In this document: in pieces, positions 1-7,296 of the stretch
How positions within the stretch are numbered: the first letter of the stretch is position 1
Layout: each line of letters starts with the position of its first letter
Source of the DNA: Sporichthya polymorpha DSM 43042
GTDB lineage: Bacteria; Actinomycetota; Actinomycetes; Sporichthyales; Sporichthyaceae
Assembly: GCF_000384115.1 (NCBI RefSeq)
Contig: NZ_KB913029.1
Coordinates: 1,584,907 to 1,648,906 of the forward strand
DNA: 64,000 bases
Direction: 5' to 3'
Notes under the pieces: model-generated
The model's input: only the letters and a program-made list of their open reading frames with translations
Database searches by the model: none
Told to the model about the DNA's origin: nothing
Translations under genes and position numbers: made by a program

Positions 1-2
1 AC

Positions 3-857
3 GGCGAGGCGGCCTGGGTCGGCGCCGACCAGGGCTACGGCTCCGCGGCCCTGCCGGACGGCGGCGGTCTGGTGATCTTCGGCGTCACGACCGCCGGCTC
101 GGACCGCGAGGACACCGACTTCGTCCTCCTCGGCGTCGACGACGACGGCGAGCTCGACGACGACTTCGGCGACGACGGCGTCCTGAAGATCGACCGGGAG
201 CAGGCCGACAACGCGCGGCACGTCCAGGTCGTCGGGGACAAGCTCGTCGCGACCGGCTACTCGCGCTACAGCAACGGCGACAAGGAGACCGTCCAGCCGG
301 TCCTGATCCGCACCTCGCTGGACGGCGAGCTGGACAAGACCTTCGACGACGACGGCATCGCGACGCACGACGGGCTGGGTGCGGTCGCCGAGTCGTACCA
401 GTTCGGCGTCCAGGGCGACAAGTACGTGCTCACCGGCTACGGCAAGGCGAACGACGCGGACAAGGTCGACCTGATCGCCTACCGCTTCACGAACGACGGC
501 GAGTTCGACACCACCTTCGGGGAGAACGGCGTCACGCGCATCGACATCACCGGTGAGGACGACCGCGGTCGCAACCTCGCCGTGGTGGGCGACCGGATCG
601 TCTACGTCGGCAGCGGCAAGGTCGACGGGTCGAACCAGGAGGCGATGGTCGTCGTCCTCGACAAGGACGGGAAGCGCGACACCGCCTACGGCGCGGACGG
701 CGTGATCCTGACCGACCTCGGCACCCCGGGCGACGCCTGGTACGGCGTCGCCGTGGCTCCCGACGGGAAGACGGTCTACCTCGCCGGCTACACCAACATC
801 TCGAACGACAGCGTCACCGCCGACGACGCGGTGCTGGGTCGGCTCACGCTGAGCTGA
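3..857 (+). CDS. Delta-60 repeat protein, C-terminal part (5' end outside window)
   Basis: The reading frame is open from the left edge of the window and ends at a TGA, so only the last ~284 residues are present. Four copies of a beta-propeller-like delta-60 repeat are visible. Each begins with a D-G-E/K-x-D-x-x-F/Y-G-x-D/N-G-like segment and ends with a V-G-D-K-L-V-A-T-G-Y-type strand about 40 residues later. The family is known from predicted secreted or surface proteins of unknown function. The repeats are very acidic. A GTG at 72 could be taken as a start, but the repeat pattern continues upstream of it, so truncation by the window edge is more likely. No function can be assigned beyond a likely extracellular propeller. 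Confidence 0.8.
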   Translation, partial: GEAAWVGADQGYGSAALPDGGGLVIFGVTTAGSDREDTDFVLLGVDDDGELDDDFGDDGVLKIDREQADNARHVQVVGDKLVATGYSRYSNGDKETVQPVLIRTSLDGELDKTFDDDGIATHDGLGAVAESYQFGVQGDKYVLTGYGKANDADKVDLIAYRFTNDGEFDTTFGENGVTRIDITGEDDRGRNLAVVGDRIVYVGSGKVDGSNQEAMVVVLDKDGKRDTAYGADGVILTDLGTPGDAWYGVAVAPDGKTVYLAGYTNISNDSVTADDAVLGRLTLS

Positions 858-949
858 ATCAGCAACTGACGTAGCGCGCTTCTCCTCGCGGCGTGCGTCG
901 CGGGCCTGTTCCTCGGGCTCGCGCCGCACGTCGCGCTTGTTTCCGGGTC

Positions 950-978
950 TTGTCCGGGAAAGATACATGCTGTATGAA
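950..978 (+). promoter_or_regulatory. Promoter with embedded dyad, probable TetR operator
   Basis: TTGTCC (950-955) and TATGAA (973-978) are spaced 17 bp, a reasonable -35/-10 pair. Between and overlapping them lies the perfect dyad ATACA-TGC-TGTAT (963-975). The string TGTATGAATG at 971-980 is repeated at 996-1005. A TetR-family gene is the second gene of the operon that starts here, so autoregulation at this dyad is the simplest reading. This is inference from position and symmetry. Confidence 0.45.
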
Positions 979-1016
979 TGTGGAACCATGCAGTCTGTAT
1001 GAATGAGGTGGGCGCA

Positions 1017-1934
1017 ATGGCGCGGACGACCGCCCTCGGCGAGTGGCGCGAGGCGAAACTCTCCGAGGGCGCGGTCCTCTACGCCGACCGTGGGCAGGGC
1101 GAGCCGGTCGTGTTCGTGCACGGCCTGCTCGTCAACGCCGACCTGTGGCGCAAGGTCGTCCCCGACGTCGCGGCGGCCGGGTTCCGGTGCGTGAGCCCGG
1201 ACCTGCCGTTCGGTGCGCACCAGGTCCCGGTCCCGGAGGCGGACCTCAGCCCGACCGGGGCCGCGGACCTGATCGCCGAGTTCCTGGAGCACCTGAACCT
1301 GCGGGACGTCACACTCGTCGCCAACGACACCGGCGGGGCGATCACGCAGATTCTGATGACCCGTCACCCGGAACGGATCGGGCGCGTCGTCCTGACCTCG
1401 TGCGACGCGTTCGAGCGCTTCCCACCGCGGCTGTTCGCGTACCTGCCGTGGCTGGCGAAGCTGCCCGGCTCGATGTGGGTGATGGCGCAGACGCTGCGGA
1501 TGCGGTGGACGCACAACCTGCCGATCACCTTCCGCTGGGTCACGAAGGGGCGGTTCGACGACGAGACGATCGAGTCCTTCCTCGGGCCGACGCGGCGCAG
1601 CGCCGAGGTGCGCAAGGACCTGCGGCGGTTCCTGCGCGGGGTCAAGCGCCGGCACCTGCTGGCCGCGGCCGAGGAACTGCCGCGCTTCGACAAGCCGGTG
1701 CTGCTGGCGTGGGCGAGCGAGGACCGGATCTTCCCGGTGGCGGACGCGTACCGGCTGGCCGGCGTCCTGCCGAACGCGGAGGTCGTCGAGATCGCGGACA
1801 GCTACACGTTCGTCTCCGAGGACCAACCCCAGCACCTGGCCGAGGTGGTGGTGCGCTTTGCTGGGCGACATGACGCAGCCGACGCAAGCCCGCGCCACGC
1901 GGACGCGGGCCGTGCTGCTGGCGACCGCGCGTGA
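1017..1934 (+). CDS. Alpha/beta hydrolase with Asp nucleophile (haloalkane dehalogenase-like fold)
   Basis: 305-residue alpha/beta hydrolase. The oxyanion-region motif HGLLVNADLW is at ~35-44. The nucleophile elbow reads VANDTGG with Asp104 in the nucleophile position, as in haloalkane dehalogenase and epoxide hydrolase relatives. The acid would be Asp236 (SEDRIFP). The segment that normally carries the catalytic His reads DSYTFVSEDQP, with Thr264 where His is expected, so activity is uncertain. The start is ATG 1017, preceded by GAGGTGG at 1005-1011; ATGs at 978 and 999 lack a good ribosome site and would overlap the promoter. The 3' end overlaps the TetR gene by about 65 bp, and the Ala/Arg/Asp-rich tail encoded there is probably not part of the fold. 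Substrate unknown. Confidence 0.75.
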   Translation: MARTTALGEWREAKLSEGAVLYADRGQGEPVVFVHGLLVNADLWRKVVPDVAAAGFRCVSPDLPFGAHQVPVPEADLSPTGAADLIAEFLEHLNLRDVTLVANDTGGAITQILMTRHPERIGRVVLTSCDAFERFPPRLFAYLPWLAKLPGSMWVMAQTLRMRWTHNLPITFRWVTKGRFDDETIESFLGPTRRSAEVRKDLRRFLRGVKRRHLLAAAEELPRFDKPVLLAWASEDRIFPVADAYRLAGVLPNAEVVEIADSYTFVSEDQPQHLAEVVVRFAGRHDAADASPRHADAGRAAGDRA

Positions 1935-2463
1935 GCTGTTCACCGACCCCGGCTACGACGAGGTCTCACAGGAGCGGCTGGTCGCCGCGGCGGGCCTGAC
2001 CCGAGGCGCGCTGTACCACCACTTCAAGGACAAGCGGGACCTGTTCCGCGGCGTCCTGGAGGAGCTGGAGACCGAGCTGGTCGCCGAACTCGAGGAGGTG
2101 CTCGGCGGCGGGCCGGACTTCCTGTCGGCGACGATCGGCGGGCTGCAGGCGTTCCTCGACGTCTGCCAGCAGCGGCCGGCGTTCCGGCAGATCGTCGTCC
2201 TCGACGGGCCGCGGGTGCTGGGCTGGTCGGCGTTCCGGGAGATCGAGGAACGGTTCTCGCTCGGGATGCTCGAGCGCCACTACGAGCGTGCGATCGCGGA
2301 GGGGCTGACGCTGGTCGCCCCGGTCGACGTCCTCGCCCGGATGGCGCTGGCCACGTGCATCGAGGCCGGCCTCGTCCTCGGGGACGCGGCCGACCCGGTC
2401 CAGGCCCGGGCGGACGTCGAGGCGTCGCTGGTCGCGATGTTCGCGGCGACCGTGGGCGCTTAG
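1870..2463 (+). CDS. TetR/AcrR family transcriptional regulator
   Basis: 197 residues. The N-terminal HTH is clear: the helices around TRAVLLATARELFTDPGYDE, then the recognition region with LTRGALYHHFKDKRDLF (~41-57). The rest is a ligand-binding helical domain with no recognisable ligand motif. An in-frame TTG lies at 1858, but ATG 1870 gives the usual N-terminus (MTQPTQARATRTR). It is translationally coupled to the upstream hydrolase through a long overlap, so it probably regulates that gene and itself from the dyad at 963-975. Its stop overlaps the stop of the convergent M15 peptidase gene by 4 bp. Confidence 0.88.
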   Translation: MTQPTQARATRTRAVLLATARELFTDPGYDEVSQERLVAAAGLTRGALYHHFKDKRDLFRGVLEELETELVAELEEVLGGGPDFLSATIGGLQAFLDVCQQRPAFRQIVVLDGPRVLGWSAFREIEERFSLGMLERHYERAIAEGLTLVAPVDVLARMALATCIEAGLVLGDAADPVQARADVEASLVAMFAATVGA

Positions 2464-3182
2464 CGGCGGTTCTTGGGCAGCGGCCGCGAGGGGTAGCCGG
2501 TGTCGAAGTGCTGGTAGTCCTTCGTGGCGATGTTCTGCCAGATCCAGCCCTCGTTGGTGAACAGGCGCCAGACCAGGCCGCCCTTGAGGATCTTCCCCTT
2601 ACCGGGGGTGCGCTTGGCGTACTTCGCCGACGGCTCCCACTTCCCGGTGCGCGGGTTCACCCAGGGGTTGCGGAACGGGTTGATGTCGATCGCGCGGCCG
2701 TTGGCGTGGGGTGACTTTCGCGCCGGCGAGTTCGCCTCGCTCGGGCGGCGGCAGTTGTAGGCGGAGGTGTTGTTCGCCTTCATGCTGCGCTGGTCGCTGC
2801 CGTTGTAGTGCTCGACGGGGATCATCCGCTGGATCGGGAAGCGCTCCTCGAAGAGGCGACTGAAGATCCGCTTGACACTGCCCGCGACGTCCCCGCGGAC
2901 CACCAGCGCCCCGCGGTGGACCTTCCCGTCGAACCCGTAGTGGTTGAGCTCCAGCCGGCGCAGGTTCTTCCGGTTGACGGGGCAGTTCTTCCCCGCCATC
3001 CCGACCGCGACCATCCGCTTCCACTCGGCCTTGCTCACCACTCGGACGACGGGGTCGGCCGTCACGGCCTGGTTCGTGGTGTCGGGCGGCGCGGCGGGAG
3101 GCGCGGCCGGGGCGGTCCCGTCGGGGGCGCAGCCGGCGACCAGGGCCGCGGCGAGGAGGAGGGCACCCGCTGGAGTCCGCAT
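2460..3182 (-). CDS. M15-family D-Ala-D-Ala carboxypeptidase-like lipoprotein
   Basis: 240 residues. The N-terminus is a lipoprotein signal ending in V-A-G-C with Cys18 as lipidation site, followed by a Pro/Ala-rich linker to ~45. The catalytic domain has the VanY/M15 zinc signature S-P-H-A-N-G-R-A-I-D, giving ligands His159 and Asp166, and a second histidine motif HFDTG with His225. This fits a peptidoglycan peptide-trimming metallopeptidase anchored outside the membrane. The start is ATG 3182, which gives the signal peptide; a longer open frame upstream runs through the divergent SRPBCC gene and is not real. Only 24 bp separate it from that gene, so their promoters must overlap. Confidence 0.85.
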   Translation of the reverse strand: MRTPAGALLLAAALVAGCAPDGTAPAAPPAAPPDTTNQAVTADPVVRVVSKAEWKRMVAVGMAGKNCPVNRKNLRRLELNHYGFDGKVHRGALVVRGDVAGSVKRIFSRLFEERFPIQRMIPVEHYNGSDQRSMKANNTSAYNCRRPSEANSPARKSPHANGRAIDINPFRNPWVNPRTGKWEPSAKYAKRTPGKGKILKGGLVWRLFTNEGWIWQNIATKDYQHFDTGYPSRPLPKNRR

Positions 3183-3206
3183 CCGTCGAGGGTAGAAGCT
3201 GAGCCC

Positions 3207-3686
3207 ATGAGCGACGAGCCGATGCGGGATCTCACTCACCGCCAATCGATCGAGGTCGCCGCCTCCCCGGAGGCCGTGTACGACCTGGTCTCCGACGTCA
3301 CCCGGACGGGCGAGTGGAGCCCGGTCTGCCGGGAGTGCTGGTGGGACGAGGGCGCGACCGGACAGGTCGGGGACGTCTTCACCGGCCGCAACGTCCTGCC
3401 GGACCGAACCTGGGAGACCCGGTGCACCGTGATCGCCGCCGACCGCGGCCGGGCGTTCGGGTGGGAGGTCGGGGACCGCTACGTCCGGTGGGTCTACTCG
3501 ATGGAGCCGATCGACGGCGGCACCCGCCTCACCGAGGCGTGGGAGTTCCTCCCGAACGGGATCGCGATGTTCCACGACCGCTACGGCTCCGACGCCGAGG
3601 CCGAGATCGGAAAACGGATCGACCTCGCCCACACCGGGATCCCCGCGACCCTCACCGCCATGAAGCGGATTGCCGAGTCAGCCTGA
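3207..3686 (+). CDS. SRPBCC (START/polyketide cyclase-like) family protein
   Basis: 159 residues with the typical order of a small SRPBCC domain: an N-terminal strand (RQSIEVAASPEAVYDLVSDV), a W-S-P-V helix turn, central beta strands and a long C-terminal helix. These cytosolic folds bind hydrophobic ligands; the ligand here is unknown. ATG 3207 was chosen; ATG 3222 is an alternative and neither has a strong ribosome site. It is divergent from the M15 peptidase gene with almost no intergenic space, and is followed by tRNA-Gly. Confidence 0.75.
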   Translation: MSDEPMRDLTHRQSIEVAASPEAVYDLVSDVTRTGEWSPVCRECWWDEGATGQVGDVFTGRNVLPDRTWETRCTVIAADRGRAFGWEVGDRYVRWVYSMEPIDGGTRLTEAWEFLPNGIAMFHDRYGSDAEAEIGKRIDLAHTGIPATLTAMKRIAESA

Positions 3687-3730
3687 CCCGCTAGACTGCG
3701 GGCCCTGACTGCTCCACGGGGGCAGTCAGC

Positions 3731-3804
3731 GCGGGTGTAGTTCAATGGCAGAACATCAGCTTCCCAAGCTGACAGTGCGAGTTCGATTCTCGTCACCCGC
3801 TCCA
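3731..3804 (+). tRNA. tRNA-Gly (anticodon CCC)
   Basis: A full cloverleaf can be folded by eye. The acceptor stem GCGGGTG pairs with CACCCGC, the D-stem GTTC pairs with GAAC, and the anticodon stem TCAGC/GCTGA encloses the loop TTCCCAA with anticodon CCC. The T-stem is GCGAG/CTCGT with loop TTCGATT. The discriminator T is followed by an encoded CCA (3802-3804). It decodes GGG glycine codons. No duplicate of its 3' end was noticed elsewhere in the window, so no integrated element at this tRNA is supported. Confidence 0.95.
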
Positions 3805-3851
3805 CACCGAATCGGGTCTGAGCCGGGCTCTCCCCCGACCCGAATCACTCG

Positions 3852-3899
3852 TAACGTCAGCGGGATCGCGCGCTATGACGCGCGATCCCGCTGACGTTA
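3852..3899. repeat. 48-bp palindrome (21-bp arms), likely terminator
   Basis: Perfect inverted repeat: a left arm at 3852-3872, a 6-nt loop CTATGA, and the right arm at 3879-3899. The outer part of the arm reads TAACGTCAGCGGG. It lies between tRNA-Gly and the SOS-controlled HNH gene and may act as a transcription terminator. A second palindrome with the same outer sequence (ACGTCAGCGG) and a similar centre (CGCTAT) is at 47840-47889, so this looks like a dispersed repeat family. Confidence 0.85.
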
Positions 3900-3917
3900 A
3901 GGCTGCATTCGACGGTC

Positions 3918-3946
3918 TTGCGCTTGTCGGTGGCGACCTCTATACT
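3918..3946 (+). promoter_or_regulatory. Candidate promoter of the HNH gene
   Basis: TTGCGC (3918-3923) and a near-consensus -10 TATACT (3941-3946) are spaced 17 bp. The -10 abuts the SOS box, so a bound repressor would block polymerase. The -35 is weak. Confidence 0.45.
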
Positions 3947-3961
3947 CGAACATACGTTCGA
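3946..3961. promoter_or_regulatory. LexA-binding SOS box
   Basis: TCGAACATACGTTCGA is a perfect dyad that fits the actinobacterial SOS box (TCGAAC-N4-GTTCGA). It sits 15 bp upstream of the GTG start of the HNH/DUF222 gene and overlaps the candidate -10 element. LexA control is therefore predicted, with induction on DNA damage. Confidence 0.85.
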
Positions 3962-3976
3962 ACCGATGGGGGTTCC

Positions 3977-5323
3977 GTGCTGGTCGAGTTGGCGGACCGG
4001 GCCGACGTGGGGTGCGAGCCCCCGTGGGTCGACGGTGGCCGCCCACCCTCGCCCGGGGATCCGGACTACGCCTCCTACCTTGACTTCCTGGCCTATGAGG
4101 CGCGGCGGGATGCGTTCTGGTCCGCTCACGCCGCGGGCCCGGTCCTGCCGGTGGATGCACCGATCGACATGACCGCGGCCCGTTCCGACGCCGAACTGGT
4201 CTGGGAGGTCGCGGACGCCGACCGGTTGGAGAACGCCGCGTACGGCGCCAAGTGCCGGGCGGTGTCGAACCTGGCGCTGCGCAAGCTGCGCGACCCGGAC
4301 TCCGACTACGACCCCGAGTACCTGCGCCGTTCGATCGAGGCCGAACTCGGGTGCCTGCTCAAGCTCTCGCCGGCGGCGGTGCAGAACCTGTGCCACGTGG
4401 CGATGGAGTTGACCCGCCGCTACCCCAAGACCTTCGCCGCGTTGGAGCGTGGGGAGGTCAACCGGGTGCAGGTGCAGGCCATCGTGGACGAGGGCGCGGA
4501 CCTCGACGTCGCCCAGGCGTCCCGGCTTGAGGACGCGGTGCTGCCCGAGGCCAGGGAACGAGGCGGGCGCTCGTTCCGGGACCGGGTCCGCCGCGAGGTC
4601 AAGGCCATCGATGAGGACGCCGTCCGGAAACGGGAGAAGCGGGCCCGCGAGGAACGCTGCGTCTACCTGCGCCCGGAGTATGACGGCATGGCCACCCTGT
4701 GCCTGTTCATGCCCGAGGACGAAGCCAAGCGCATCTTCAAAGCTTTGAAGGAGCGCGTCCACCATGACCGGACGGTCCAGAAGGACGAGGCGGCCGAGGC
4801 GCCACTGGTGATCCCCCGCCGGGACGACCGCACCATCGCCGCCCAGGAGCTCGACACGATCCAGGCCATCCTGGGTGAGGCGCTCGGGCTCGACCCGACC
4901 GAACCGGAGATCCCGGCCTCCTCGGCCCTGTCGGCCGAGGCGATCGCCGAACTGGACCGGCACGCCGACACCTACGTCCCCACCCCGGCGATGAAGACCG
5001 CGGTCCGCAACCGGGACAAGCACTGCCGCTTCCCCGGCTGCCGGCGCCCGGCCCGCCAGTGCGACATCGACCACTCGATCCCGTACAAGAAGATCAAGGG
5101 CAAAGTCGTCCAAGGCTGGACGCGGTACTGGAACCTCGGCTGCCTGTGCCGGTTCCACCACCAGGTCAAACAGATGCCCGGCTGGCACCTCGAACAAGAC
5201 CGCGGCCGGTTCATCTGGACCACCCCCACCGGCCTGCGGTTCATCACCTACCCCGGCGCGGACGACCCCGACGCCGAACTACCGGACTTCATCAAAGACC
5301 TGACCGCCCCGGTCCCCTTCTGA
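3977..5323 (+). CDS. DUF222/HNH endonuclease domain protein (13E12-repeat type)
   Basis: 448 residues. The N-terminal and central parts form the helical DUF222 region. The C-terminal HNH nuclease domain spans ~350-395, with zinc-knuckle cysteines (CRFPGC and GCLC), the D-I-D-H histidine (~366), an asparagine in YWNLG (~386) and RFHH (~394-395). In actinobacteria these proteins form large multicopy families and several in mycobacteria are known to be LexA-controlled; their role in repair or mobility is unclear. GTG 3977 is preferred, with a G-run just upstream. The longer frame from 3875 would begin inside the palindrome and run through the SOS box. The operator makes DNA-damage induction very likely. 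Confidence 0.85.
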   Translation: MLVELADRADVGCEPPWVDGGRPPSPGDPDYASYLDFLAYEARRDAFWSAHAAGPVLPVDAPIDMTAARSDAELVWEVADADRLENAAYGAKCRAVSNLALRKLRDPDSDYDPEYLRRSIEAELGCLLKLSPAAVQNLCHVAMELTRRYPKTFAALERGEVNRVQVQAIVDEGADLDVAQASRLEDAVLPEARERGGRSFRDRVRREVKAIDEDAVRKREKRAREERCVYLRPEYDGMATLCLFMPEDEAKRIFKALKERVHHDRTVQKDEAAEAPLVIPRRDDRTIAAQELDTIQAILGEALGLDPTEPEIPASSALSAEAIAELDRHADTYVPTPAMKTAVRNRDKHCRFPGCRRPARQCDIDHSIPYKKIKGKVVQGWTRYWNLGCLCRFHHQVKQMPGWHLEQDRGRFIWTTPTGLRFITYPGADDPDAELPDFIKDLTAPVPF

Positions 5324-5629
5324 CCTGACGGGCTGTCAGTACCGCGGTCGCAGCGTTAGCTTTCCTCACCGGAGCGTGCCCACGAGGGGCCGCCGGGTTC
5401 ACCGATGTGCCCGGCGGCGATGTCGTCGTCCCGCACGCCGGAGTCGTCGTCGGCCGTCGTCGCCTGGCTGGTGTCCGGCAGGTCTTCCCTGCTGGTCTGG
5501 CCGACGTCGGGAACGTCCGCGCCCGCGTCGCCGCCATGGTCGGTGTGAATCACTCGTTTGTCGCCCACGCACGGCATCTACCCGCCACCGCGCACCCACA
5601 TGCCCGGCCGCCGGCGCGGCGGAACCGCG
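5324..5629. other. Intergenic stretch without a confident gene
   Basis: 306 bp between the convergent HNH gene and TauE-like gene. A short stem CTGAC/GTCAG lies just after the HNH stop, but no T-run follows. A minus-strand frame at 5356-5577 is listed separately as doubtful. I see no RNA gene or repeat here. Confidence 0.5.
5356..5577 (-). CDS. Doubtful small acidic hypothetical protein
   Basis: 73-residue frame rich in Asp, Gly, Ser and Thr (GDAGADVPDVGQ, ADDDSGVRDDD). Composition is more protein-like than the shadow frames around it, and it fills a gap between two convergent genes. No domain or signal is recognised, and there is only a weak ribosome site (GGTAG) close to the ATG. It could equally be non-coding. 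Confidence 0.25.
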   Translation of the reverse strand: MPCVGDKRVIHTDHGGDAGADVPDVGQTSREDLPDTSQATTADDDSGVRDDDIAAGHIGEPGGPSWARSGEES

Positions 5630-6430
5630 TCACCAGACCGACAGCACATCCCCGCCGATCCGGACGACGAAGCCGGTCACGACGACCAGGAAGAACACGC
5701 GAACGAACCGCGCGCCCCGCCGCACCGCGACGCGGGCGCCGAGGTAACCCCCGGCCAGGTTGCAGGCCCCCATGACCAGGCCGACCCGCCACAGCACCGC
5801 GCCCTGCGGGACGAACACGCAGAGCGAGGCGAAGTTCGTCGCCCAGTTCGCCATCCGCGCCTTCGCCGACGCTTCGAGGAACGAGTACCCGAGCAGCCCG
5901 ACGAGGGCGAACAGGAAGAAGCTCCCCGTCCCCGGGCCGAGCGCCCCGTCGTAGAACCCGACGATGAACCCCGTCGCCATCGCGGCCGCGACGTGCCGGT
6001 GCCCCGCCCCGGCGAACCGCAGCTCCGTCTCCTCCCCGAGCGCCGGCCGGAACACGACGTACGCACCAACCACCACCAGCGCGACCAGCACGATCGGGTC
6101 GAACGCGTCCCGCGGGATCAGGAACGTCACCGCCGCCCCCAGCGCCGAACCCACGAACGCGAGCGCCATCAACGGCACGAACGTCGCCCGGTCCGGCCGC
6201 ACGCGCCGGTAGTACGTCGCCGAACTCGCCGTCGTCCCACAGATCGACGACAGTTTGTTCGTCGCCAGCACCTCCACCGGCGACGCGTTCGGCAGCCCGA
6301 GCAACAGCGCCGGCAGCTGGATCAGCCCACCCCCACCGACCGCCGCGTCGACGAACCCGGCCATCAGCGCCGCGAACCCCAGCAGCACCAGCACGTCGAG
6401 GCCCGGATCGCTCACGCCCCAGTAACGCAC
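5630..6430 (-). CDS. TauE/SafE family anion permease (TSUP)
   Basis: 266 residues, almost entirely hydrophobic, with about eight membrane segments in two similar halves as expected for TauE/SafE transporters. The N-terminal half has the characteristic GFVDAAVGGGGLIQLPALLL stretch followed by ATNKLSSICGT. The second half has the matching GFYDGALGPGTGSF and WATNFASL motifs. Members export or import sulfite, sulfonates or other organic anions across the cytoplasmic membrane; the substrate is not evident here. ATG 6430 was chosen, with GTG 6415 as alternative. It is divergent from the methyltransferase across a region containing nested inverted repeats. Confidence 0.85.
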   Translation of the reverse strand: MRYWGVSDPGLDVLVLLGFAALMAGFVDAAVGGGGLIQLPALLLGLPNASPVEVLATNKLSSICGTTASSATYYRRVRPDRATFVPLMALAFVGSALGAAVTFLIPRDAFDPIVLVALVVVGAYVVFRPALGEETELRFAGAGHRHVAAAMATGFIVGFYDGALGPGTGSFFLFALVGLLGYSFLEASAKARMANWATNFASLCVFVPQGAVLWRVGLVMGACNLAGGYLGARVAVRRGARFVRVFFLVVVTGFVVRIGGDVLSVW

Positions 6431-6460
6431 GGCCGCATCGGCGGAGATCGCGCGGGCGGA

Positions 6461-6615
6461 GCGGCGGAGCTCGGGGTGTCCTCAAGGAGCGTCAAGCCGA
6501 CCCGCGTGGCCGAAGGACACGCGATCAGGACGCGCGGCCGCACCACCGCAACCACCGACCGACGCGGCCCGCGCGTCCGGGAGGCAGCGACGGAGGACAC
6601 CCCGAGCGGAGCCGC
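6461..6615. repeat. Nested inverted repeats in a divergent intergenic region
   Basis: The outer arms at 6461-6483 and 6593-6615 match over 20 of 23 positions, including a perfect 13-bp core TCGGGGTGTCCTC / GAGGACACCCCGA. Inside, GACGCGCGGCCGC (6529-6541) pairs with GCGGCCCGCGCGTC (6564-6577) with one bulge. The whole can fold into one long structured element between the divergent TauE-like and methyltransferase genes. It could be a structured RNA leader, a MITE-like remnant or a regulatory cruciform. Confidence 0.5.
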
Positions 6616-6652
6616 ACCGACCCCGCCCCTTACCCCGGGCTACGTTCGAACC

Positions 6653-7249
6653 ATGGACGCGCGCACACGGTGGCCCGGGGAGACGGATCCCGACCACTCG
6701 ACCTGGTACATCGAACGGTTCCGGAAGATGGCGGCGGAGGGGGCCGACCTCGCGGGAGAGGCCCGGCTCCTCGACGCGATGGTCCCCCGCGCCGCCCGGA
6801 TCCTCGACGCCGGCTGCGGGCCCGGCCGGCTCGGGGGCGAGCTCGCCGCCCGCGGTCACCACGTCGTCGGGGTCGACGTCGACCCGGCCCTGATCGCGGC
6901 CGCCGAGGCCGACCACCCCGACCCCCGGTGGCTCGTCGGCGACCTCGCCGAGCTCGACCTGGCCGCGCACGGCGAGACCGAGCCGTTCGACGCCGCCGTC
7001 CTGGCCGGAAACGTCCTCGGATTCGTCGCGCCCGGCAGCGAACCGCGGATCCTCGCCCGCATCGCCGAGCACCTCAAGCCCGACGGCTTCCTCGCGATCG
7101 GGCTCGGCAGCGACCGCGGCTATCCGGTCCCCGACATGGACGCCGACGCGGTCGCGGCCGGATTACGGCTCGAGCACAGATTCGCCACGTGGGACCTGCG
7201 TCCGTACGACGAAAACGCGACATTTGCGGTCACGATCTATCGCAAGTGA
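6653..7249 (+). CDS. Class I SAM-dependent methyltransferase
   Basis: 198 residues. SAM-binding motif I is clear (ILDAGCGPGRLG, ~50-61), followed by the acidic end of strand beta2 (VVGVDVD, ~72-78), WLVGDLAEL (motif II region) and FDAAVLAGNVLGF (motif III). The C-terminal HLKPDGFLAIGLG is the usual post-motif strand. The acceptor is unknown; short proteins of this type are often annotated simply as class I methyltransferases. ATG 6653 gives a conventional N-terminus (MDARTRWPGETDPDHS). It is 47 bp from the acyltransferase gene in the same direction. Confidence 0.82.
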   Translation: MDARTRWPGETDPDHSTWYIERFRKMAAEGADLAGEARLLDAMVPRAARILDAGCGPGRLGGELAARGHHVVGVDVDPALIAAAEADHPDPRWLVGDLAELDLAAHGETEPFDAAVLAGNVLGFVAPGSEPRILARIAEHLKPDGFLAIGLGSDRGYPVPDMDADAVAAGLRLEHRFATWDLRPYDENATFAVTIYRK

Positions 7250-7296
7250 CCAGTGTCGCAGCGACAAACCAACCTGCGATGGGTAAGCAGGTAGGG

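Noticed and set aside
858-949. Terminator after the delta-60 repeat gene
   Set aside because: GC-rich segments there look repetitive, but I could not find a stem with matched arms.
3731-5323. Integrated mobile element at tRNA-Gly carrying the HNH gene
   Set aside because: No repeat of the tRNA 3' end was noticed elsewhere in the window, and no integrase or phage gene is present.
6641-6655. SOS half-site (ACGTTCGAACC) before the methyltransferase gene
   Set aside because: Only TTCGAA symmetry is present; the N4-spaced TCGAAC/GTTCGA pattern is missing.
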